NCBI GenBank assembly: GCA_026075535.2
Contig: AP026546.1
Coordinates: 2,480,001-2,544,000 of the forward strand
Direction: 5' to 3'
Length of the DNA stretch: 64,000 bases
DNA from: Tricholoma matsutake
Lineage: Eukaryota; Basidiomycota; Agaricomycetes; Agaricales; Tricholomataceae
Shown: positions 22,515 through 32,796 of the stretch, piece by piece
Layout of the letters: each line of letters opens with the position of its first letter
Numbering within the stretch: position 1 is the stretch's first letter
Made by a program: the position numbers and the translations under genes
The notes under the pieces: model-generated
Databases searched by the model: none
What the model saw: the letters and a program-made list of their open reading frames with translations, nothing else
Told to the model about the DNA's origin: nothing

Positions 22515-25500
22515 CACCATTAGCCAATTGTAGAGGAGTGTGTATCAAAGGATCATAGGTGAGACCGAGTTTGTGACAAACTTCTTCAGACATTGCAATA
22601 ATTGAGGAACTGGGATCAACAACACTTTCGACTGGGTTTCTGCTGTTGATGTTCATAATGACTGATCAAATGGAGTGGGATTCCTTTGCTGCAATAAAAG
22701 GTTTGGAAATTTCTCCAGGATGAAGACTGCTAATATAAGTTTTGTAAGGATCATCAATCATGAAAATATCATTGTTGAGAGTATTCATAGCATTATTCCC
22801 TTCAGATTGCTGGATATAATGTGATGTGACCTGTTCCTTCCATTTCATACAAACTTTGAAAGAGAGTGAAAGTAATTAATTCTTCAGGGGTTAAAGTGAT
22901 AATCAGGGTTTCCATTGATCAGCGAAGATGTCTTTGGTGATTTTGTCCTTGTGAATTGGGGCTTGGGTATGGTATGAAGGACCATCTTTGTCTTTGCCTT
23001 TTCCTGTTGATGCGAAATTGTGTTTGTGAGGAGGTAGATACAAATTTTCCTTAGTGCTGTTGTAGGGATGTATTATAGGTTGCAAACTTGTTTCAGAGGT
23101 CGAAGATGGTGCCGAAGTCAAAGTAGGTGGATTGGTTGCTGTAGACAAGATAGATGGGGCTGGTACATGTGGGACAGATCGTTTGACTGATGCAGGAATT
23201 TGAGGTCCAAAGGCTGAGGGGTAGGAACTGTTGGCACATTCAAGTCAGTTCATGCAAAGGGTCTCCCACTTTGTAAGGCATATAGCTCTTGCTCAAGTTT
23301 TGTGATACAATCTTCAGCTGTTGTAGATAGGTTGGTAATTTGGTAAACACCTCTGGATGGTGTCATAGAAACTGTCAAAGGTGCGATGATGATGCTCAAC
23401 CTGGAAACCCAAACAAAACCTACTAAATGGCTTCAGATGGTATAACACAAGTCAGAGGAAGGATGCAAGGCCCTCTAGATGTCACCTGTCAGATCGAGCA
23501 TCAGATAGTCATAAAAAGGACTGCTTGTCGAAGCAATTTGAAGCTAAAAGAATGTGTTTTGAGGTTTTTCGAGGTTTTTCAAGGAATTTCGTGGCTAGAT
23601 CAATGAATTCAGAGTGTGCAAATATGTTTGGATGTAAGATCAGGGGACTAGACGAGTAGCAGAAGTGAAACAAAGGCGAATCAAGGGAAACAAGAGTGAA
23701 AATAGCGTAATTCAAAGATGTTCAAAGATTTTCAAAGAAGTTTAGTGTAAAACACCAGACTTCGGACTGAATAAGACTAAACTGAACTCTCAAATCACTG
23801 CGATCTGGGAGGAAGACAACAACTTTCTTGTTTTTCTTTGTATCTAGTACATCTTTTTATATAAAATAAAGAAAGTACCTAAAAAGGCTAGAGAACATGA
23901 GGCAAACATGTGGAAAACTCGAGGCAAAAGACAATAGAAGTATATCAGAACAATAAAGCGAGACTAGAAAGGGTGAATATAACACATGATGAAGAAATAA
24001 TAAGAAAGAATAGCTAAAAGCAGACTGTCCTTGTTATAAATTGCATAAAACATCGGAAACTGCTTCAAGCGGATTGTATACATGCACATGCAGTTGAAAT
24101 GTGTTTGATATACTTGAGATAGTGTTCCATGTGTCCAGCATGCATCCGAAGATTGTTCAAATGGGAAATACTGTGTCCAAAGATGTTTTTTGAGGTTCAA
24201 GATTTTTCGAAGATTTTTGAAGTTTCTTCGGACTTCATTTGTGGCCTGAAATCAGTGCGATACTGTTCGACAATGGTAGGGGATATGTCTGGCATGTGTG
24301 CGATGACCATTTGGATAGCGATATAGTGTCCGATGTTGATTTTCAATGTTTGATGGCTTTCGAAGTCAGTTGAGGAAATAATATTGGACTTGTTCAAAGG
24401 CCAATATCACTGCGATATTGCTTGAAACTGGTTCGGAACTCATCGACAATGTTCCAAGTGTATATCCTGAGCTGTATGAAGGTCAGGGGAATTGTATTAT
24501 GGCAGCCGAAGGCATACAAAGAATTTTGAGGTGTTGTGAAGATTTTCGAAGCATTTTCGTGACTTTGTAGAGGTTTGTAGAGCTTTGGAGGGGTTCATAT
24601 GGGTTCATAGAGCTTTGTAGAGGTCTGTAGAGACTCATAGAGCTTTGACAATGATCATAGATGTGTTTTCCGAGCTTGAACGACAAGGCGGACCTATCAG
24701 CAATATTATACATCAATGAAGGGGTAACGTTAGATTGAGGGTTTTGTCGAGTCCATTCATCAATCCTGTCCTTGATAAAATGACTGGGGATGTTTCAAGG
24801 AGTAAATTGACCATTTGGGAGAACAATTTTGCCTTCAGTGTTCTTCTTACACTTTCTTTCATTGATATATGATTGGCAAACCTAGCAGTCACTAATAAAA
24901 TGTCCAGTAAGCCCACAAAAGATGCAAACTAAATTTTCGAGCTGGTCTGAGCAAAATCCACTGTTAGGTCAAGTAGTATTAGTGGTTTTTGAACCTGCTA
25001 AAGTGGTTACGAGAGTGGCTGTAAATTTTTCAAGAATTACCATAAGATCTTCCAATTTAATTTGAGAAGAAGATGTCAAGGTTGTAGATATTGCCAAGGA
25101 TGTTGAAGAATGTGAGCTGAGTAGAGATGTCGAGTCCAAAGCAATAGATCCAGCCAGAACAAATTTTGCTGCTGCATGGATATTGTTGAGTGGGTAGGGG
25201 TCATTGGGATAGTGATCAGGGAATTTTAGTTCAAGTCATTGGGCGATTCTAGCCCATAAATCTGGTTGGAAGCCATGAACGAAGGCTCTGCTTTGCTCAG
25301 CGTTGGAAATCCTGCCTTTAGTAGATAAAAACTTCATGATGTTATAAAATGACTGAAAGTATAATCCCAAATCGTTTGCATTGAAAATACCGATGCAAAG
25401 TTGTTCACCGACAAGTTTGTCCATGTCCAAAATTGACCATTTGCGATCATCTTCAGAACCAGGGTACAGTTTGTGGATGGCAATGTGAAAGTCATGGAAC

Positions 25501-25880
25501 AAAGTACCGGCATCATATTCTGGAATCAACTCCCAAAGTTTGGAAGTGTTGATGTCAAGGTAACGGCAAGTGTGCTTCTTCATTTCTTCAGAGTTGGTAA
25601 CATTGATGCTGAAAAAAGCAATTTGAGCTCACTAAAATACCTGTGAAGTTCTCGAGGCTGGGTAGGGTTGAATTTCAGAGCCGTGGAATGACCATGAGAT
25701 GGCATAGTGGCTTGCATAGTCATGAATGCGATGACTCTTGGGGTAGGGGTTAAAACTTGGGTGAAAGATGGTAGAGGTGTTGAAGTTGTTGGAAGGATGA
25801 ATAAAGAGGTAGAGGATGAGGATGAAGAAGTAGAGGATGAGGATGAAGACAATGGGATAGGTGAGGGGAATAGTCAATGA
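22515..25880 (-). pseudogene. T2 gag-protease relic, split by a solo LTR
   Basis: From the right, Ser-rich N-terminus, TPTPRVIAFMTMQATMP, then the capsid-like block TQPRELHRYFSELKLLF, ACRYLDINTSKLWE and AEQSRAFVHGFQPDLWARIAQ, ended by TGA where T3 keeps CGA. A CCHC knuckle CIFCGLTGHFISDC lies near 24890-24940. The solo LTR (23397-24699) interrupts the frame just after it. The protease follows (22520-22660) but its active site reads DPSSS instead of the DPGSS of T1 and T3, a Gly to Ser change that should abolish activity. Further stops are present. The role was particle assembly and polyprotein cleavage. Confidence 0.82.
23397..24699 (-). repeat. Solo LTR inserted in T2 gag
   Basis: A 1303-bp LTR of the same family (TGATGATGCTCAACC ... 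GGCGGACCTATCA on plus) with no internal domain. It is flanked by GCGA (23393-23396) and GCAA (24700-24703), a 4-bp target duplication differing by one CpG-type transition. T3 shows the uninterrupted target (GGTGCGAATATT, near 62235). Its right portion nearly equals the LTR at 1-864, so these two form one subfamily. Confidence 0.9.
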
Positions 25881-26056
25881 TGTGTCGATTCTGCTTCGGA
25901 AACTGGGATTAAAATATCTCCCGATTGTTTGAGAGATTCAAAGGCATGGCAAGTATTGATTTGAAGATTTCTAGCTTGTGTTGGCCTAAGCTGGGAAATT
26001 TGAGATAGGTTAGGTGATGAAATGATTTAGAAACCCCTTGCAGTGGGCTCCAAAAA

Positions 26057-26998
26057 TAATTATACTCGACCCGGAAACCCAAAAAAAACCCACTAAAAGG
26101 TCTTGAATGGTATAACACAAGTTAGAGGAAGGGTGCGAGGTGGTACTAAATATCAGTGCTGTTACCCAAGGATGGGGGAATTAAGTTCAAGGAGGTCCGA
26201 TGATATTCAATGAAGTTCAAGGGTGTATGAAGCTCTGCGAAGATGTTTGAGAAAAGTTCAAAGATGTTTGAGAAAGTTTGAGGACGTTCGAGGGGTTTGT
26301 AGAGAACGAGAAGATTCTCGACAAATGCTGAGAATAGACGATAGATGATAATTTCGAGAAGCTAATACAGAAAGTTCAAGGAAGTTTGTGGTAACCCGCT
26401 AAACTTCAGGACTAAGACGAGAGGCTTGGACTCAAGAGAATTGCTCTTAAATTAGACGATGGATGTGAGAGGACGATCTGTTCTGGTACTTAAAAGGAAA
26501 TAAAACATGATGACTACATGAGGCAAGATATAAAACAACAAAGAACTTTCCAAATCAGAAAATAAATGAGAAATGATGAGAAGGGAAACGTATAGAGTCA
26601 CAATATATCAAGTGTACCTGTCCTATTGATCCAATATATCATCAAGATGTCAAAGCGCCACAATTGCATCCTAAAAGCCTGTTGTCATATCTCCTCATGT
26701 CCAGTGGTGCTCGATATGCAACGCACTAAGTCATACAAGGTGTGCTGGGTGTGTCTGAAGGGCAGTGCGATAGGCATACAGCGGCCAAAGGCATTCGAGG
26801 TGCTGCAAAGTTGTTCAAACTTGCTCAAAGTATTGCGAAGTCATTCAAAGTTGTTCAAAATCATTTGAAATCATTCAAAGTGCTACAAAATAGTTTCAGA
26901 GTGGTTTTGTGGGGTTCATAGGGGTTGAGAGCATGTGTGGTGATGTGTCAATGCATTTGGAAATGTTCCAGAGCTTAGAGCGCAAGGTAGACCTATCA
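26057..26998 (-). repeat. 5' LTR of T2
   Basis: 942 bp, from TAATTATACTCGACCC to GGTAGACCTATCA (plus strand). The primer-binding-site-like GGGCTCCA lies just to its left at about 26046-26052, placing the internal domain on that side. It is related to 12218-13254 but shorter. Confidence 0.85.
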
Positions 26999-27338
26999 GC
27001 GATACATGTGTAAACTATAAATAGTACAGTAAGTAATCGAGTCTATGGATCAAGCAATATAGTCTACTCACCTCAGTCAGTGTATAACAGACTGAGGTGT
27101 TTGGTAGGTATATGTGAATATATATACTAAATGACTAACAATGAGAATAAGATAAAGGGAGAGTTAGAAAGAGAGAAATAACAAGGGAAACTTTGCATCA
27201 TACAATGTTCTATAATTAGCACACCACATCAAAGGGGTGCAAAAGCACCATTCATGGTGCAGATCTCAACACATTACACATGCCATTTCCCATACATCAG
27301 TGGGGGGATCTTCGACAACGAATACAACCACTATTATT
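26999..27338. other. 3' flank of host gene; one hairpin
   Basis: No gene. A perfect 10-bp stem, CACCTCAGTC/GACTGAGGTG with an 11-nt loop, lies at about 27070-27101. A purine-rich AGAGAAAGAG stretch follows. Gene sequence begins at 27339. The left edge is a breakpoint with the T2 LTR. Confidence 0.5.
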
Positions 27339-29944
27339 TCATGGCTGATTCTGAAAAAAATGGTGGTCACTCACATTGATAAAAATGCAAGCACCAACGA
27401 TAATCATGAGCGTGTGACAAAGGCCACTTCCTAAGTGTAGCTTGTAATGATGGAAGAATGCGTACGCGATTCTGAGATATAGACAGGACTGAATGAGATT
27501 GAACAGGACACAGCCCAAGGTCTCGTGATCGTGACAGCTGAGAGGCATGTGGGGGTGGACATGAAGTTGTCGCCATTGTGCTGGTAACGTTGGTTAAGAA
27601 CAATTTGTTGTGTGAAAAATAGCAGACAAAATCCTCACCAACTCTCAAGAGAATTCCAGAGACCATGCGTGTTCGAATGATAGATTCAAGTCCCCCATCG
27701 TCAAGTTCTAGAAGAGGATAAGGCACTTGACATGGTAAAATGGGCCAATCATCTGACCATGGCCAAACGAGCAGAGCAGCAACATGAGTTGCTGACACTC
27801 ATCTTGAGTAAAGGGATATGAGATATTGCGGTGCAGGGAATACCGACGATCTAAGTAAGAACAAGTATATTGGTCCTCGCACCGCAACAACCAACTTACT
27901 GGTCTGCACCCACACTAGCACATTCATAGCTTGGACCTTTGCATTGTGAGGAAGGGGGGCATGTGCAGGGTGCATCTGAATAAATGCCCAATACCTGTAA
28001 TCCACATCAAAATCTGTCCCACTTCAGAAATGGCCAACCAACAAAAGCTTATACAATATACAATGCTCACAGTTATCAGTTTCAACATTCTCTATCATCG
28101 CATTTCCATCTGCTTCACTAGCAAGATCAGACTGCAACACCCACTTCCTATGATCAACCCAGCATTTCACCGGTATGAACAAGTTCTGCTTTGACTTGGA
28201 CGACTCTGGCTCTCTGAGCCACAGTTCCACCCCCTGCGGCACATGTTCATCTTTCTGTTGTTCAAGAAACGCAGTGACGACATCGAGGATACTATCCGCA
28301 CGCAGGTCCACGTCGGTCGTGACGCGACGTGCCGGGTGTACATAATACACTGTCCCGTCAAGAAGTGGATACTCGATCCACCCATGGTTGTGCAGACGCG
28401 CAGACGATTGAACTGGCCAGAGGGGTGGTGTGGGTATCTGAGAGTTGTCGGAGATCCTAACTTTGACAGGGTTGCCTGCGGTTGGGTTAGGCTGCAGGTA
28501 GTTGCGTCTGAGGTACGGCGATTTTGTCGTGTTCAAGTCGTGTCCAAGTGGAGTTGGGAGGATGGACGCGTACTCTGTCGAGTGTTCTTCTGATACACTC
28601 TGATGTTGCACAGAGTCGCACGGACTAGCATGAGTTGTCAAGGTTGTACTTGTACCGATATTAACTAGGACGTGCTTTTCTAGTTCCGGGTGCTGCGATA
28701 CCATAATCTTTGGCTCTACAGGGTCTTCCAACGCCCTGTTATGATACCAAATTATTCAGTTATTGACTGGCACTAGGAAACATATTTTGGAATACTGACC
28801 ACATGCCCTGAACGTATCTTGGACTAGCACTGTCATCTATACTCGGCACCATAAACCTTAATTCCTCGTCATCTGTAAGTGAGGCACCCTCCCACTCTTC
28901 GTGGACATCGTACATCGGGGTAGAAGCAGGTGCTGGACGCTCAGCCAATTGGGTGGGAATTTCAGGAGGTGTAACGGTAGCCTCTGTCAGATCTGCGCCA
29001 CAGCTCCATCGCTGAGAAAGGTCCGGATCTTCTTCTCGAAAAGTGCTCGGCCCACCAGCGGTCCAGAGTGCCTCCGCGGGTCCTCCATTGGGCTGTGGAA
29101 TTGTAATGGCCTCCCCTGTCTGTCCCAGGAGAGCGAAGTAGGGTGCAGCCTCTCCGACAGGCGTAACAGGTTGCACTGGGAGCAGATCCGTCAACACTTC
29201 CATCGCGGGAGTGCCAGAATCCGAAGAGTGCCCGGACCGCAAAGCTGGTATGGCGTCTACTTCTGATTGGACAGAAGGAAGGGCTTTGATTGGAGATGCG
29301 ACAACTGAAGTCGTTGTGACGGGCAGTTGGTGGTACGAAGTATGCTGACTATAGTCATACTGGTTCCAGTCATTACCAACGCCAGTCAGCTGTCCACCAT
29401 TGATGGAGAATCTTTCTGCATTCGCGAAAAGGGACGTTTTGTCAACCGGGCTTTCAAGAATGCCATGCTCTGCTCCAGCTTCAAGTTTATGAGATGGTGG
29501 TTGAGGAGTTTCAGTAGGTCCTTTCGTCGCCTGTGTTTGGAACAACGAAGGATCCCTGACGGCTTGCGGCTGCGGTAACTCGTCAAGATCGTCTATGAAA
29601 AAGCCTGGCCCGACGGCAGTGGAATCTATCAAGGGTGGGGGGACGTACTCCAGCGGCGTGGAGGGTAAGGACGTTGTTTCGGGAGAAGGGACTGTAACTG
29701 TAAGGAGTGAATGATCAAGACTCCGAGTCGGAATAAGGGTAGGATCATCCGAGTCGACCATGGTTATCTGGATGTCGGGGATGGGAGAGACAAAGGGTGG
29801 TGTTGTATTGATGCCCACGATGGAAGCTTTTGTGGAGGTGGCGTCGTCACGGTCAGAGGACGAAGAGCGGGGAGCGACGAGAGTAGAGGCTCGTCGTATC
29901 ACGGTGCCCATGCGAGACCATCTGGACTTGGAAGGGGTGGTCAT
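27339..29944 (-). CDS. Host hypothetical protein with WW-like motif and C-terminal membrane segment (paralog 1)
   Basis: A six-exon model closes without a stop: 28800-29944, 28062-28735, 27900-28013, 27758-27802, 27639-27707 and 27339-27580, all GT...AG, giving 762 codons. I start at the ATG at 29944 (MTTPSKSRWSRM); an upstream TTG is not a likely start. Residues 1-380 are Ser/Pro-rich and look disordered. Near residue 500 is a WW-like block (GWIEYPL ... VYYVHPARR ... TDVDLRADS) followed by VPQGVELWLRE. Exons 3-5 encode YWAFIQMHPAHAPLP, ECQQLMLLLCSF and RTRMVSGILLRVG; near the end LMIIVGACIFINV could be a membrane anchor. The gene opposite shares this exon structure exactly downstream of the WW-like block. 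Function is unknown; a membrane-tethered adaptor is a guess. High CpG content and no stops distinguish it from the surrounding repeats. Confidence 0.85.
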
Positions 29945-30087
29945 GGTTGGTAAAGGGGGTGAGGAGTGTCGGGGCAATCGCGGTCAAGGAAAACACGTTG
30001 CAATCTCGAGCGCTTTGCCCATGCCTCGATGCAACCTCCTGGCCGGATATGTAAAATAAGAATGCAAATACAGCGCTAGCACTTATC
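29945..30087. promoter_or_regulatory. Compact bidirectional intergenic region
   Basis: Only 143 bp separate the start codons of two divergent paralogs. It contains GTAAAATAAGAATGCAAAT (about 30051-30070), an A/T-rich box suited to a TATA-like role for the plus-strand gene, and a GC-rich block around CAATCGCGGTCAAGG. No known factor site is claimed. Start sites must lie within this span or inside the 5' coding ends. Confidence 0.5.
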
Positions 30088-32794
30088 ATGGATTCCCCAC
30101 CTCCCTGGTCTTGCTTTCCCTCACCGCCCTTTGATGCTGCTAGCACTGAGTCTACTGATGCCTTTCGTAGCGTCAGCTCAACACCTGGCCCCGTGACCGA
30201 TTCATCGCCTTGGTCTCAACCATCACCATCCCTCGAGCTGTTAGCGAACAACGGACAGTCACCTGATGTTAGTGGTGGATGGGAGTACGACACGCAAGCT
30301 GTGTGGGGAGATGATTCACGTATGGGACTGAGTATGGACAGTTTGAGAAATGTAGCGACAAACAAGGGTATGTCCAAGTTGGCCCTTTCAAGTTTGTGTT
30401 ATACTCACGTTCACAGTTATCAACTTCAACCTACCACAACCACAAATTATCCCTTGGGCATCATATCCACCATTCATCCCGCCAGAGTTGACGGAAAGCC
30501 CTGCTGAGGCTTTCCAGTTTCTATCTCTAACAGCTCTGGTTGAGCAAGTCGTCCGTGAAAGTCCGGCTGAGAATGAACCTCGCACTTCTGAGGCTGCTGA
30601 GCCCGTTCCGTTACAGACCCAAACCCCAACACTGTTCCTGGAGAACGAGGACTTCAGTGGGGACTACCGCAGTGTGCCCTTCAACGAGCCGGGAAATTAC
30701 GATATGCCCTCCCTGGAACTGGAGATCGAAGAAAGATACCTTCCCGGGACGAGGATCGTGCCTCAGCAACCCGCACTTTCTGCTTCTGTTCATCCCATGC
30801 AGGTGGACGACGCGCAGGGAGATGCTTCGCCTTCCGATAACACCCCAACACTGAGGAATGGGGATAACTCCGAGAGTACTACTTTCGATGGTGGTCGGGA
30901 ATACCTCCGTGTACCCTTTGATGGACCCATGAACTGCAGAAGCCTGCTCTCCTTGGACTTGGGGATTGAAGAAGGATGTCCTCCCAAAACGACGACCACG
31001 CCTCACCAGTCGACACCTCATGCTTCTGTTAATCCTATGTCTGTGGCCGACGTGCGTGAGGTGCAGGGAGGTGCTTCGCCTACGGATGACAAAGAACCGA
31101 GATCTATTACTCCAAATATGAAGATTGTTGAACCTGGTCCAAGAAATGTAGCAAGCATTCGGTCCGTTTTTTAACTATTCCGCTGTGTCGAGGGCTGAAT
31201 AATTTTGTTTTGAATCAGGCCCTTGCTAGAATACCCAGGTTATCGTCAGAAACTACTGGTTGCTGAGTCGTCGCCACGGAAAGAGGCCCTCTCCTTTGGG
31301 TACGTCGTAATTAACTTGCAAACTTTGTCTAAAGTTTCAACTATTCAATAGTCCAAGGAAATCCGCGCAAGATCTTCTCGCAACGCAAGAACGCGTGCCT
31401 CGAGTAGTCGTTCCGTGGGTATAAAATATATTGTCTAAAGCAATCCAATTTACAGAACTTCAACTCCCTAGATCAATCCCATCAACAGGAAGTGTCAATG
31501 CAGGAGGGCCCAACATGAAAACTGATCGTACCTTCAGGCCAGCCCAACCGCCCTCCAGCCAAACCCGCCCCCTCATCGTAGGACCTAGCGTGAGAAACCA
31601 TTACATGCAGCCTAACGCACCCGTGGGTAGCAGCGTCAACGTCTGTATCAGTCCCGCCACTAGGGTACCCGCATCCTCCGTCCAGTCCGCTCGATCATCC
31701 GGGATTGGTCCCCGTCTGCATAACCTCGGATGGATCGAGTATCACCTTCCCAAACAGATGGTGTATTACACGAATCCAACGCGTCGAATCATAACCGACG
31801 TGGACCTGCGCATAGACAGTACGCTTGACGTCATCACTACGTTTCTAAAACGATGGAAGGATGAGAACCTGCCACAGGGGACGGAGTTATGGATCAGAGA
31901 GGGGCCCAGGTCAAAACAGGGCTTTGTCGTGCCGACCGGGTGGCGGGTTGATCATACGAAGCAGGTGGTGCACTTTTATGCGAATGAGGCCAATAAAAAT
32001 GCAAAGCGGAGAAACGTCGAAACTGATGATGGTGGGTGTTGTATCAGCTTTTATCTTATGGCTTGTCTGACGCGTGGATGGGATAGATTTGGACATGAAA
32101 TGCAGGTATTGGGCGTTTATTCAGGCGCACCCTGCACATGGCTCCCTTCCTATTAGTGCGAAGGTCGAGGCTATGGATATACTAACATGGGTATGGACCG
32201 GTAAGTCAGCCGTCGTGGTATAAAGGCTAGATGCTCATTCGTATTAAGATCGTTTACTTTTCCCGCGATCAACTTTCCCTCTTCCCTTTACCCTAGATGA
32301 GTGTCAAGAACTCATGTTGCTGCTCCGTTCCTCCGGCAAAAATGGTAGATGATTGACTCATTCAAGTTAAATAGTACCTTATCCTTTTTTTAGAACAATG
32401 CGATGTAGAACCCCAGTATATTGTCCAAACACGTACCGTCTCCAGGATTCTTTTTGCAGTTGGTAAGGACATGTCCACCATCGTCTACACAACGAGATTA
32501 TTCTTATCAATGTAAACAGTACTCTGGCAACAACAATTACATTCCCTCCCCCACAAACCTCTCCTTGAGAACGTCAATGGTCATGACCTTCACTTCCCCA
32601 AACACGACGAGACCTCGGGCCGTCCTCTGCACAACCTCGATCTCTACCTTGAAATCCCGTACATATTCTTCAAGCGCCACCTGCACCGTAGACCGGAGAA
32701 AGAAAGTAGGCTATACAACATGGTACCTATGATTGTGACTGGTGCTTGCGCTTGTATCATTGTATTGACTTTTCTATTTGACTCCCTATTATGA
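30088..32794 (+). CDS. Host hypothetical protein with WW-like motif and C-terminal membrane segment (paralog 2)
   Basis: Starts ATG at 30088 (MDSPPPWSCFPSPP). Supported exons are 30088-30367, 30417-31161, 31219-31299, about 31352-31418, about 31456-32031, 32087-32200, 32297-32344, 32394-32462 and 32520-32794, with TGA at 32792. The join between the fourth and fifth exons is unresolved: the apparent intron is only 37 nt and the phases disagree, so there may be a frameshift or a missed exon. Exon 2 encodes two diverged repeats of about 65-70 residues (SVPFNEPGNYD.../RVPFDGPMNCR...). The WW-like block is GWIEYHL ... VYYTNPTRR ... TDVDLRIDS, then LPQGTELWIRE. Later exons give YWAFIQAHPAHG, ECQELMLLLRSSG and QTRTVSRILFAVG, and a C-terminal hydrophobic stretch MVPMIVTGACACIIVLTF. 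The last four exons are 114, 48, 69 and 275 nt, against 114, 45, 69 and 242 in paralog 1. Confidence 0.8.
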
Positions 32795-32796
32795 GA

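Larger units (their letters stand above)
12218..26998 (-). mobile_element. Ty3/gypsy element T2 with nested insertions
   Basis: A minus-strand element: 5' LTR at 26057-26998, gag-protease to about 22515, pol to 16540, an opposite-strand accessory gene at 13404-16309, and a 3' LTR at 12218-13254. A primer-binding-site-like TGGAGCCCACTGCAAGGG sits 4 nt inside the 5' LTR. Nested within it are hAT-like elements (14265-15856 and 20709-22506), a solo LTR (23397-24699) and an AGGGTA-rich insert (about 17428-17930). Without these the element would be about 9.6 kb. The immediate flanks (CTGG left, GCGA right) do not form a target duplication. Confidence 0.85.

Noticed and set aside
29942..29977. Upstream start for paralog 1 at 29977
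   Set aside because: That codon is TTG; the ATG at 29944 is in frame and far more likely in a eukaryote.
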